NCBI RefSeq assembly: GCF_030545015.1
Contig: NZ_CP120653.1
Location: forward strand, 1,612,001 to 1,676,000
DNA from: Myroides sp. JBRI-B21084
Lineage (GTDB): Bacteria > Bacteroidota > Bacteroidia > Flavobacteriales > Flavobacteriaceae
DNA: 64,000 bases
Reading direction: 5' to 3'
In this document: positions 7,549 to 15,328 of the stretch, in pieces
Position numbering within the stretch: position 1 is the first letter of the stretch
How the letters are laid out: each line of letters starts with the position of its first letter
Program-made: the position numbers and the translations under genes
Notes under the pieces: generated by a model
Told to the model about the DNA's origin: nothing
Database searches by the model: none
What the model saw: only the letters and a program-made list of their open reading frames with translations

Positions 7549-8907
7549 TTAAATAGTCATGGAAAAAATTTGTGTTTCGGGTTGATCTTTGATTAAATAA
7601 TCGTCAAAAGCCATACAAATATTTCTAACAAAAGTTTTACCTAAATCAGTAACATTCAATTTATTATTTTCAATGATAATTAACTTATCATCAATAAATT
7701 CACTTAATCGATTCAATAAATCTTCTTTAGGAATAATGGCATAAACTTTAGTTAAATCAGTATAAAATTTACAAATTATATCTAGTATACAATTTCTTAA
7801 AACTAAATCGGTTTCATTTAAAATATGTCCTTTAAAAACGGGTAATTCGTTATTATTTACTTTAGCTAAATACAAATCAATCTTTTTTTCGTTTTGCGCA
7901 AAAGCATTGCTACAATCACTAATTGCCGACACACCTAAACCAATTAAAACATTAGTTTTAAAAGGTGTATACCCCATAAAATTTCTATGTAATGTATTGT
8001 TTTTGTATGATTTATACAACAAATCGGTAGGTAAAGCAAAATGATCCATACCAATTTCAAAATATCCAATTTCTTGTAACATTTCTCTACCAATTTCATA
8101 TAACTTTCTTTTAATTTCGCTTTTAGGAATATCTTCATCTTTAAAACCACGTTGTCCATTACCTTTTATCCACGGCACATGGGCGTATGAATAAAACGAA
8201 ATTCTATCGGGTAATAAATCCGCAGTTTTTTGAATTGATTGCTGAATACTTTCAATAGTTTGAAAAGGCAATCCATAAATAATATCATGCGTAACCGATT
8301 CGTAACCAATTAATCGCGCATTCATAGTAACTTCTTTAACTTTTTCAAAAGTTTGTTTTCTGTTAATAGCCTGCTGCACCTTTTCATCGTAATCTTGCAC
8401 GCCAAAACTCACTCGTTTAAAGCCTAAATCAAAAAGTGTTTGTAAATGTTCAAAAGTTGTATTGTTAGGATGGCCTTCAAAACTCATTTCAATTTCAGAA
8501 TGCTTAGTAGCATCTTTAAAAATACCATTTACTAAGCGTTTAAGTTCGCTACAACTAAAAAAAGTTGGTGTACCGCCACCTAAATGCAATTCTTTAATTA
8601 AAGGTTTACTGTTAAAACTATTTAAATACATTTGCCATTCTTTTAAAACGGCGTCAATATAAGGCGCTTCTACTTTATGTTGTTTGGTTATATGTTTATG
8701 GCATCCACAAAACGTACACAAACTTTCGCAATATGGTAAATGTATATATATTGATATTCCGTTAGTTGCGTTACTTAATTTAAAGTTTTCATGTAAGTTA
8801 TTAAGCCATTTATCTTTGGTGAATTCATTTACATTCCAATATGGTACGGTAGGATAACTGGTGTAACGTGGCCCCGGAACATTGTATTTATTTATTAATT
8901 GATTCAT
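7549..8907 (-). CDS. hemN: Oxygen-independent coproporphyrinogen III oxidase
   Basis: A 452-residue radical-SAM enzyme that converts coproporphyrinogen III to protoporphyrinogen IX without oxygen. The PGPRYTSYPT motif (11-20) and the CESLCTFCGC cluster (Cys60, Cys64, Cys67) identify true HemN and not HemW. GGGTPT and the later GMDHFALP segment also fit, as does the length. The start is ATG 8907 (MNQLINKYNV); a TTG six codons earlier overlaps the promoter. Upstream lie a TAAATTTG element and an FNR-type palindrome. The 5' region is duplicated, in decayed form, at 9690-9772. Confidence 0.93.
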   Translation of the reverse strand: MNQLINKYNVPGPRYTSYPTVPYWNVNEFTKDKWLNNLHENFKLSNATNGISIYIHLPYCESLCTFCGCHKHITKQHKVEAPYIDAVLKEWQMYLNSFNSKPLIKELHLGGGTPTFFSCSELKRLVNGIFKDATKHSEIEMSFEGHPNNTTFEHLQTLFDLGFKRVSFGVQDYDEKVQQAINRKQTFEKVKEVTMNARLIGYESVTHDIIYGLPFQTIESIQQSIQKTADLLPDRISFYSYAHVPWIKGNGQRGFKDEDIPKSEIKRKLYEIGREMLQEIGYFEIGMDHFALPTDLLYKSYKNNTLHRNFMGYTPFKTNVLIGLGVSAISDCSNAFAQNEKKIDLYLAKVNNNELPVFKGHILNETDLVLRNCILDIICKFYTDLTKVYAIIPKEDLLNRLSEFIDDKLIIIENNKLNVTDLGKTFVRNICMAFDDYLIKDQPETQIFSMTI

Positions 8908-8922
8908 TGTTTTATTTTTATA

Positions 8923-8949
8923 CAAATTTACATGTTAAGCAAAAAACAA
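8923..8949 (-). promoter_or_regulatory. Predicted hemN promoter
   Basis: The minus strand reads TTG (8949-8947), 16 bases, then TAAATTTG (8930-8923), close to the flavobacterial consensus. Transcription would start near 8918-8920, giving a leader of about 12 bases. Confidence 0.5.
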
Positions 8950-8953
8950 TTTC

Positions 8954-8965
8954 TGATATTTATCA
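8954..8965. promoter_or_regulatory. FNR/CRP-type palindrome upstream of hemN
   Basis: TGATATTTATCA fits the core TGAT-N4-ATCA half-site arrangement of FNR-family operators. It is centred about 40 bases upstream of the predicted hemN transcription start, the usual place for an activator that contacts RNA polymerase. The regulator itself is not in the window. Confidence 0.4.
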
Positions 8966-9139
8966 TAATAAATCTGTAACAAATACAATCAAAAGCTAAA
9001 CATAAATACATGTATTAATCTAATCAACACATTTAAAACACGCTGTGTTACTATTTACCAATTTTACCTTAAATTAATATCTTAAAAAGCTACAGTTTAA
9101 AAGGGTTTCAAATATCATCAACACATTTTATATACCACC

Positions 9140-9457
9140 TTATAGCATTATCCATTTTTTTTGAAAAATTTCTTCATCTATAATTTTATATTTAAAAGTT
9201 TCTTTAAAATCATTATAAGTCAAATTATTATCAACCCAATACCCACAATTCTCTTTATAAGGCATTTTTAAGATTACTTCACCTTCTGAATTTAATCCGA
9301 TCTCCCTATTTGGTATACTATTTTTATTATCAAACTCCAAAAACCAATTGGATATAAAAAAAATTTTATCATCAAAATCAGGGTTTGCAATTGGTATGAA
9401 AAATGATAATATTTTGTTTATAATTTTTGTATTCTTACTTTCTGTAAAGTGAACCAC
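9140..9457 (-). CDS. Hypothetical protein, probably N-terminally truncated
   Basis: 105 codons from a GTG at 9457. The C-terminal half (EIGLNSEGEVILKMPYKENC, then GYWVDNN.TY.DF) resembles a small family of uncharacterised proteins of Bacteroidota, some found near toxin-immunity genes; that association is from memory and weak. The frame stays open upstream to a stop at 9491 without any ATG, so the start is either this GTG or lost. It lies in a degenerate stretch beside a hemN remnant and a REP-like hairpin, so a decaying gene fragment is as likely as a working gene. Confidence 0.4.
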   Translation of the reverse strand: MVHFTESKNTKIINKILSFFIPIANPDFDDKIFFISNWFLEFDNKNSIPNREIGLNSEGEVILKMPYKENCGYWVDNNLTYNDFKETFKYKIIDEEIFQKKWIML

Positions 9458-9517
9458 ATCGGTTTCTATATTTAAATATAATATTGTAATTTAATTTTTA
9501 TTAAGTAAAGATACCCG

Positions 9518-9544
9518 ATCGCGCGGATTTGTAATCCATGCGAT
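9518..9544. repeat. REP-like hairpin
   Basis: ATCGCGCGGATT, a TGT loop, then AATCCATGCGAT: ten of twelve positions pair. GC-rich hairpins of this GGATT-TGT-AATCC type are reminiscent of the repeats served by REP-associated tyrosine transposases in Bacteroidota. Only one copy was seen in the window. Confidence 0.4.
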
Positions 9545-9689
9545 AATTAATAATTAAAAATTGCCCACGCAGCGCAAAATCTACCGACTTTGAACTACTT
9601 CTAAATTAAATATTTATCAAATATAATCAATCATTATTTTAATAAGTAAAGATAGAATGTTATAACTGTAATTTTTTTGGGGGAGCTTA

Positions 9690-9772
9690 CAACTTGGCCT
9701 CGGAACCTTGTTTTATTTTTATATAAATTTACGCGCTAAGAAAAAATAATTTCTGATATTTGTCTTAATAAA
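9690..9772 (-). pseudogene. Decayed copy of the hemN start and promoter region
   Basis: Read on the minus strand, 9772-9708 repeats the hemN upstream region and then jumps straight to a version of codons 10-14 (GTTCCGAGGCCA against GTTCCGGGGCCA). A 25-base segment carrying the start codon is missing, consistent with deletion between two ATTGT repeats present in the intact copy. The -7 element has changed from TAAATTTG to TAAATTTA and the FNR palindrome from TGATATTTATCA to TGATATTTGTCT. After the homologous codons the reading frame dissolves. It is a remnant of a hemN duplication, not a gene. Confidence 0.6.
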
Positions 9773-9783
9773 CCCAACAAATT

Positions 9784-10152
9784 ATGAAACAATTTATTTT
9801 AATTTTAAGTATTATTCTAAGTGGATTTGCAGCAACTGCACAACAAATTGATAAAAAACAGTTAGTTCAAAAACTAGAAAAGACTCCTATTTTAATTGAT
9901 ATTAGATCAACCGAAGAATACAAAGAAGGAACCATACCTGGCGCAATGAATTTAAATTTCCACGAAGAAGAATTCAAAAACTTTATTATGAACATATCAA
10001 AAGATAAAGAAATTATTGTTTTTTGCCAAACCGGTTTTACAAGTAACGAAGCTATTGAACGTTTAAAAGCCGAAGGATTTGCAAATGTTACGCAATTAGA
10101 AGGCGGCTACGAAAAATGGATTGAGGAAGCACCTGCTGTAAAACAAAAATAA
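9784..10152 (+). CDS. Exported rhodanese-like domain protein
   Basis: 122 residues: a signal peptide (1-20, ending ATAQ) and one rhodanese domain with DIRSTEEYKEGTIPGAMN (39-56) and the active-site loop CQTGFTS (Cys81-Ser87). An intact cysteine suggests sulfur transfer or thiol chemistry in the periplasm, and not a purely structural domain. Periplasmic single-domain rhodaneses of Bacteroidota have no settled substrate. Upstream DNA is a degenerate island without a clear promoter. The DUF4834 gene follows 74 bases downstream behind its own -7 element. Confidence 0.85.
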   Translation: MKQFILILSIILSGFAATAQQIDKKQLVQKLEKTPILIDIRSTEEYKEGTIPGAMNLNFHEEEFKNFIMNISKDKEIIVFCQTGFTSNEAIERLKAEGFANVTQLEGGYEKWIEEAPAVKQK

Positions 10153-10191
10153 TTTTAAGATTTTTATAAGAAATTATAAAATTCTAGTTGG

Positions 10192-10199
10192 TATATTTG
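10192..10199 (+). promoter_or_regulatory. Predicted -7 element for DUF4834 gene
   Basis: TATATTTG, an exact TAnnTTTG match, 27 bases before the ATG at 10227. No TTG at the normal -33 spacing. Confidence 0.4.
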
Positions 10200-10226
10200 A
10201 TTTTATATTTTAAAAATAAATAAAAA

Positions 10227-10505
10227 ATGGACCACGCGTCTTTTCAAAGTTTTATAAAAACAATTTTAATTTTAGTTTTAGTTTATTATTTGTTGAAGTT
10301 TGCTTTTAAGCTTCTTGCACCCTATTTGCTACATAAAGCTGTGAATAAAGTAACTGAAAATTTTCAAAAACAACAGCAAGCTTATCAAAACCAGCAAACA
10401 GATACTTCGCAATCAAATAATTTTGAAACCGATATCAAACAAAATAAAATTCCTAAAGAAAAAAAGAAAGTTGGCGAATACATTGATTTTGAAGAAATAG
10501 AATAA
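10227..10505 (+). CDS. DUF4834 family small membrane protein
   Basis: 92 residues. One long hydrophobic segment (about 10-35) is followed by a Gln/Asn-rich, probably disordered linker with a short coiled-coil tendency and a charged C-terminal tail (KEKKKVGEYIDFEEIE). The tail motif GEYIDFEE is characteristic of DUF4834, a Bacteroidota family of unknown function. A hairpin terminator follows at once. It commonly lies beside the YfhO-like gene found next, but each appears to be transcribed separately. Confidence 0.75.
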   Translation: MDHASFQSFIKTILILVLVYYLLKFAFKLLAPYLLHKAVNKVTENFQKQQQAYQNQQTDTSQSNNFETDIKQNKIPKEKKKVGEYIDFEEIE

Positions 10506-10509
10506 TTTT

Positions 10510-10537
10510 AAGTCTTGCATTGCAAGACTTTTTTTTT
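10510..10537 (+). terminator. Terminator after DUF4834 gene
   Basis: AAGTCTTG / CAAGACTT stem with a five-base loop and a following run of T. Confidence 0.8.
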
Positions 10538-10582
10538 GCATTTCCCAAATATTAAGTACATTTAGCAACAAATTTAAAAACT

Positions 10583-13009
10583 ATGAAAAATTTTAAAAAC
10601 TATGTACCGCACTTGCTTGCAATTGTTGGTTTTGTAGTTGTTGCTTTGGCATATTTTTACCCTGTACTTTCAGGTAAGCAAATCATGCAATCTGATATTG
10701 TTCAGTACACGGGAATGGCAAAAGAACTAAATAATTTTCGCGAAACCCATCAACAAGAAACCTATTGGGTAAACAATGCTTTTGGTGGTATGCCAACTTA
10801 TCAATTAGGAGCTAAATATCCACATAATTATATAAAACAACTCGATTCGGTTATTCGTTTCTTACCGCGTCCTGCCGATTATGTTTTTCTTTATTTCATA
10901 GGTTTTTACTTATTATTGCTTACTTATAAAGTAAAACCTTTAAAAGCATTCATAGGTGCATTACTATTTGGTTTTTCAACATATTTAATAGTAATTTTAG
11001 GTGCAGGTCATAATGCAAAAGCACATGCAATTGCTTATATGCCAATGGTTTTAGCTGGTGTACATTTAGTTTTTAAACGAAAATATTTATTGGGCGGAAT
11101 TTTAACAATGATTGCTGCTGCGTTAGAAATTTCGGCTAATCACTTTCAAATGACGTATTATTTACTTTTATTTTTAATAATTGTAACTGTTTATCATTCA
11201 ATTCAATACATAAAAGAAAAACAATTTGCCAATCTTTTTAAAATTTACGGTGTTTTTGCAATTACTGGATTTTTAGCAATAGGTTTAAATGCTACTAATT
11301 TATTGGCAACTCAAGAATATGCGAAATTTAGTACACGAAGCGATAGTGAATTAACGATAGCACCCGATGGTTCTTTAAAAGAATCAACCAATGCCATGAC
11401 TCATGAATACATTACGGAATATAGTTATGGTATTTTTGAAACTTTTAATTTATTGGTTCCACGAATTACAGGTGGCGGTAATGGTGAAAATATCGGTACA
11501 AAATCAAACACGTATCAATTTGTTTCAAATTTATTACAAAGTCAAGGATACGACCCCTCACCTGCCCAGCAATTTGCAGACCATGCACCAACTTATTGGG
11601 GCAATCAACCAATTGTAGCAGCGCCTGCATATATTGGTGCTATTGTTTTATTTTTAGCTGTTTTATGCTTTTTTGTAGACGATAGAAAAGTAAAATATTA
11701 TTTAGGTTTTGGTGCCTTGTTTTCGATTGCACTTTCATGGGGACATAATTTCTTTTTAACCAATTTTTTAATTGATAATTTGCCTTTATACAATAAATTC
11801 AGAGCTATAACATCAATACAAGTAATTGCAGAATTATGTTTTCCAGTACTAGCAATTTTAGGTTTACAAGCCTATTTTAAAGCATCGAAAGAACAACAAT
11901 TAAAGTCTTTAAAGTTATCTGCAATTATCTTTGGAAGTATTTTTGTAATATTATTTATTTTAAAAGGATCGATGCCTTTTGAAGGGGCAAACGACAGTTA
12001 TTATGCGCAAGTTTTTCAAGACAGTGGTACCGATTTTATTGCAGCTTTAGTTAGCGATCGTAAAGCTATGTACACTAGCGATTTATTAAGAACTTTTGCT
12101 TTTATTGCTTTAGCTTTAGCCGTTTTATTTGCTTTTAATAAAGAAAAAATAAATGCTAAAATTGCTGTAATTCTAGTTGGTGTTTTAGGTGTAATAGATT
12201 TGGTTTCGGTTGATACCAATTATGTTAATAAAGATAATTTTGTGTCAAAAACGCTAGTTGAACAACCTTTTGAAATTACCCCAGCCGATGCGCATATTTT
12301 AAAAGACACATCACATTTTAGAGTTTATGAACAACAAGGTGGTTTTAGTAGTGCACGCAGCTCGTATTTTCATAAATCTTTAGGTGGATATCACGCGGCT
12401 AAACCTAAAAAAATTCAAGATTTGTTAGATTACCAAATTGCACAACAAAACTTGGAAGTTTTAAACATGTTAAATGTAAAATATGTTATCAATAAAAACG
12501 AAGAAGGACAAGATATAGCTTTAGAAAACCCTGAAGTTAATGGTAATGCATGGTTTGTAAATGCTATTGAAACGGTTGCAAATGCCGATGAAATGATGAA
12601 AAAACTAAAAACGTTTAAATCAAAACAAACAGCATTAGTTTACAAAAATGCGCAACTAAAAAATACTCAATTTAAAACCGATAGTTTAGCAGTTATAAAA
12701 CTCACAAACTATCAACCTAATAAATTATCGTATCAATCAACAAATTCAAATGAAGGTTTTGCGGTTTTTTCTGAAATTTATTATCCAAAAGGATGGCAAA
12801 TTACTATAGATGACAAACCTGCGAATATGATTGAAGTAAATTATACGTTACGTGGTTTAGTTATACCTGCAGGTAGTCATAAAATTATTTTTGAATTTAA
12901 ACCCGATGTAATAAAAACCGGAAGTATCATTTCATTAATAACTTCAATTTTAGCTTTAATTATAATTGTGTTAAGTGTTATATACATCAATAAAAACAAA
13001 AAAAAGTAA
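10583..13009 (+). CDS. YfhO-family polytopic membrane protein (glycosyltransferase-like)
   Basis: 808 residues with about a dozen membrane helices and a large C-terminal extracytoplasmic part (about 540-780), ended by one more helix and KNKKK. The first loop after helix 1 (SDIVQYTGMAKELNNFRE...FGGMPTYQ) carries the acidic/aromatic cluster typical of the YfhO/GT-C superfamily, which uses polyprenyl-phosphate sugars to decorate surface polymers or lipids. The C-terminal WQITIDDKPA...AGSHKIIFEF block is also usual for YfhO. Acceptor and sugar are unknown. The fluoride-channel gene starts 15 bases later, and a GT4 gene follows. Confidence 0.75.
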   Translation: MKNFKNYVPHLLAIVGFVVVALAYFYPVLSGKQIMQSDIVQYTGMAKELNNFRETHQQETYWVNNAFGGMPTYQLGAKYPHNYIKQLDSVIRFLPRPADYVFLYFIGFYLLLLTYKVKPLKAFIGALLFGFSTYLIVILGAGHNAKAHAIAYMPMVLAGVHLVFKRKYLLGGILTMIAAALEISANHFQMTYYLLLFLIIVTVYHSIQYIKEKQFANLFKIYGVFAITGFLAIGLNATNLLATQEYAKFSTRSDSELTIAPDGSLKESTNAMTHEYITEYSYGIFETFNLLVPRITGGGNGENIGTKSNTYQFVSNLLQSQGYDPSPAQQFADHAPTYWGNQPIVAAPAYIGAIVLFLAVLCFFVDDRKVKYYLGFGALFSIALSWGHNFFLTNFLIDNLPLYNKFRAITSIQVIAELCFPVLAILGLQAYFKASKEQQLKSLKLSAIIFGSIFVILFILKGSMPFEGANDSYYAQVFQDSGTDFIAALVSDRKAMYTSDLLRTFAFIALALAVLFAFNKEKINAKIAVILVGVLGVIDLVSVDTNYVNKDNFVSKTLVEQPFEITPADAHILKDTSHFRVYEQQGGFSSARSSYFHKSLGGYHAAKPKKIQDLLDYQIAQQNLEVLNMLNVKYVINKNEEGQDIALENPEVNGNAWFVNAIETVANADEMMKKLKTFKSKQTALVYKNAQLKNTQFKTDSLAVIKLTNYQPNKLSYQSTNSNEGFAVFSEIYYPKGWQITIDDKPANMIEVNYTLRGLVIPAGSHKIIFEFKPDVIKTGSIISLITSILALIIIVLSVIYINKNKKK

Positions 13010-13024
13010 TCAAAAAATTAACTA

Positions 13025-13381
13025 ATGAACATTTTTGCATTAGCAATAGCAGGTGCTTTTGGTACCATTTGTAGATATGAAATAGGTAAACTAATTTCGC
13101 TACAAAACTATCCCATTGCAACATTATTTGTAAATACATTAGGAAGCCTATTTTTAGGCTTTCTATTTTTTAAATATGCTACAAATAACCAACAGTTATA
13201 CGTTATTTTGGGAATTGGTTTTTGTGGCGGGTTTACAACTTTTTCAACCTTTTCATTGGATCTTTTTAAAATGATACAAAACGAAAACTATTTGCAATTT
13301 ATTAGCTATTTATTTTTAACGATTATTTTAGGAGTTGTAGCTGTTATGATAGGATATTTCTTAGCCAAAAACATTTCATAA
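13025..13381 (+). CDS. crcB: Fluoride ion channel CrcB/FluC
   Basis: 118 residues with four hydrophobic helices and the family marks GAFGTICRYEIGK (10-22), NTLGSLFLGF near residue 37 and GFCGGFTTFSTFS, which carries the Phe/Thr residues lining the fluoride path. It works as an antiparallel dimer in the inner membrane that exports fluoride. It sits between the YfhO gene (15 bases) and the GT4 gene (2 bases), so all three are probably one transcript. No fluoride riboswitch was recognised ahead of it. Confidence 0.92.
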   Translation: MNIFALAIAGAFGTICRYEIGKLISLQNYPIATLFVNTLGSLFLGFLFFKYATNNQQLYVILGIGFCGGFTTFSTFSLDLFKMIQNENYLQFISYLFLTIILGVVAVMIGYFLAKNIS

Positions 13382-13383
13382 AT

Positions 13384-14670
13384 ATGAAAAAAGTATTAAT
13401 AATATCGTATTATTGGCCGCCTGCAGGTGGTCCAGGTGTACAACGATGGTTAAAATTTACTAAATATTTACCAGATTTTAATATACAACCCATTGTGTAC
13501 GTTCCTGAAAACGCAACATATCCAATTATAGACAACGATTTAATAAACGATATTCAAAAAACGACCATAGTTCTTAAACAACCAATTAAAGAACCTTATA
13601 AAATAGCTTCTTTGTTTTCTAAAAAAAGTACTAAATCTATAAGTTCAGGATTAATTAAAGACAATAAAAAACAATCGTTATTAGAAAAAACAATGTTGTT
13701 TATACGTGGTAATTTTTTTATTCCTGATGCACGCGTAGCTTGGGTAAAGCCTTCTGTAAATTACCTCTCAAATTATATATCCACTAATAATATTGATACC
13801 ATAATTACCACTGGTCCTCCGCATAGTTTACATTTAATTGGTTACGAATTACAAAGAAAGAATAACGTAAAATGGATTGCCGATTTCAGAGATCCGTGGA
13901 CAAATATTGGTTATCACAAAGAATTAAAACTTACAAAATTTGCACAAAAAAAGCATAAAAGATTAGAATTTGAAGTTCTAAACAGTGCAAACTGTATTAT
14001 TACAACCAGTTATACAACAAAAAATGAGTTTGCTGCAATTACTCAAAAGCCTATTCATGTAATCACTAATGGATATGATATTGAAAAAATAGAAAAGCCT
14101 TTACTTGATAAAAAATTTAGTATAAGTCATATAGGTTCGTTACTTTCTAAACGTAATCCTAAAATTTTGTGGGAAGTTTTAAGCGAAATTATTTCTGAAA
14201 ATGAACTGTTTAAAAATGATTTTGAATTGAAGCTTTTAGGTAAAATAAGTTCAGAAATTATAGAAACTCTTAAAAAATATAAGTTAGAGAGCTATGTCAC
14301 TAATTTAGGATATGTTTCGCATACCGAAGCTTTAATAAATCAACGTAAATCGCAAATGTTATTGCTAATTGAAATAGATTCGCACGAAACAAAAGGAATT
14401 ATACCTGGTAAACTTTTTGAATATATGGCTGCAGAAAGACCAATTATTGCTTTGGGACCAGTTGAAAGTGATGTTGAAAAAATTTTAAAAGAAACCAACT
14501 GTGGATGTTATTTTAATTATACCGAAAAACAAAAACTAAAAACATATATTTTAGAAAGCTATTCTCATTTTAAACAAAACAACCTACACATTTATGGTAT
14601 TGGATTACAATATTACAGCAGAAAAAAATTAACAGAAAAATTAGCTAATGTTATTACTAATTTGCTGTAA
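13384..14670 (+). CDS. Glycosyltransferase family 4 (GT-B fold)
   Basis: 428 residues. The N-terminus KKVLIISYYWPPAGGPGVQR has the glycine-rich acceptor loop of GT4 enzymes; TTGPPHSLHLIG and WIADFRDPW (about 140-175) follow. The C-terminal donor half has ITNGYD, SHIGSL and IPGKLFEYMAAERPIIALGP, the last being the E-x7-E-like region binding the nucleotide sugar. It probably adds a hexose to a surface glycan or lipid; the sugar is not predictable. It lies two bases after crcB, apparently the third gene of the YfhO operon. Confidence 0.88.
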   Translation: MKKVLIISYYWPPAGGPGVQRWLKFTKYLPDFNIQPIVYVPENATYPIIDNDLINDIQKTTIVLKQPIKEPYKIASLFSKKSTKSISSGLIKDNKKQSLLEKTMLFIRGNFFIPDARVAWVKPSVNYLSNYISTNNIDTIITTGPPHSLHLIGYELQRKNNVKWIADFRDPWTNIGYHKELKLTKFAQKKHKRLEFEVLNSANCIITTSYTTKNEFAAITQKPIHVITNGYDIEKIEKPLLDKKFSISHIGSLLSKRNPKILWEVLSEIISENELFKNDFELKLLGKISSEIIETLKKYKLESYVTNLGYVSHTEALINQRKSQMLLLIEIDSHETKGIIPGKLFEYMAAERPIIALGPVESDVEKILKETNCGCYFNYTEKQKLKTYILESYSHFKQNNLHIYGIGLQYYSRKKLTEKLANVITNLL

Positions 14671-14741
14671 TTACGGCATACAAAATATTAATTTAACAAA
14701 AATTAACTAATAAAAACAACAGTATCACAATTAATGAGTAT

Positions 14742-14749
14742 TAAATTTG
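14742..14749 (+). promoter_or_regulatory. Predicted -7 element for the 14794 outer-membrane protein gene
   Basis: TAAATTTG, an exact TAnnTTTG match 44 bases before the ATG, which leaves an untranslated leader of about 40 bases. Confidence 0.45.
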
Positions 14750-14793
14750 CATTTTTACTTTAAAACTCCTATTTTTACTTAAAAATAAGAATT

Positions 14794-15291
14794 ATGAAAA
14801 AAGTTTTATTAGTAAGTTGCATAGCTTTATTTGGTATTGCAGCTCAAGCACAGAATAGCGTTTCTAAAAATGCTTTAGGTTTACGTTTTGGTGATAACGA
14901 CGGTGTTGGTGCCGAAATTTCTTACCAAAGATTATTAAGTGATGACAACCGTCTAGAGGTTGATTTAGGATGGCGTTCATCTAACAACTACGATGCTGTT
15001 AAAGCAACTGGTATTTACCAATGGTTTTGGAATATAGACGGAGGTTTTTATTGGTACGCTGGTGTTGGTGGTGGTATTGGTTCTTGGTCTTATGACTACA
15101 AATATGGAAATAACCACTATAAAGAAAATGATTTGTTTTTATTTGCTAGCGGACAAGTAGGAATTGAATATAACTTTGATATTCCGATACAAGTTGCTTT
15201 AGATTTTAAACCTGAAATTTATTTATTAAACAACGATTTTCACGAAAGCTTTGGACCAGACATTGCTTTAAGTGTACGTTATAAATTTTAA
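14794..15291 (+). CDS. Outer-membrane beta-barrel protein
   Basis: 165 residues: a cleavable signal peptide (1-20, ending AQAQ) and a mature part of alternating aromatic and polar strands rich in Trp, Tyr and Gly (WFWNIDGGFYWYAGVGGGIG), ending in the aromatic/charged tail VRYKF typical of a BAM-inserted barrel. The size fits an eight-stranded barrel of the OmpW/OmpX type. It is monocistronic, with its own -7 element and a strong terminator. Codon use looks biased toward preferred codons, hinting at good expression. Specific function unknown. Confidence 0.75.
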   Translation: MKKVLLVSCIALFGIAAQAQNSVSKNALGLRFGDNDGVGAEISYQRLLSDDNRLEVDLGWRSSNNYDAVKATGIYQWFWNIDGGFYWYAGVGGGIGSWSYDYKYGNNHYKENDLFLFASGQVGIEYNFDIPIQVALDFKPEIYLLNNDFHESFGPDIALSVRYKF

Positions 15292-15293
15292 AA

Positions 15294-15328
15294 AAATAAA
15301 GGAACCTAAATAGGTTCCTTTATTTTTT
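15294..15328. terminator. Bidirectional terminator between beta-barrel and sugar kinase genes
   Basis: Long inverted repeat (AATAAAGGAACCTA / TAGGTTCCTTTATT, two-base loop) flanked by A/T runs. It overlaps the last codons of the kinase gene on the minus strand. Confidence 0.85.

Larger units (their letters stand above)
8907..8973. repeat. Source copy of duplicated hemN promoter segment
   Basis: The hemN start/promoter stretch 8907-8973 matches 9708-9772 in the same orientation over about 65 bases with only scattered differences. Both copies share the block ATTTCTGATATTT and the stretch TTGTTTTATTTTTATA/TAAATTTA. Confidence 0.7.
9458..9783. other. Degenerate intergenic island
   Basis: About 325 bases without a convincing gene. 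It holds a hairpin at 9518-9544, two similar AT-rich stretches ending in AAGTAAAGATA (9502-9512 and about 9641-9651), and a decayed copy of the hemN 5' region (9690-9772). No clear promoter for the rhodanese gene was found. Confidence 0.6.
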
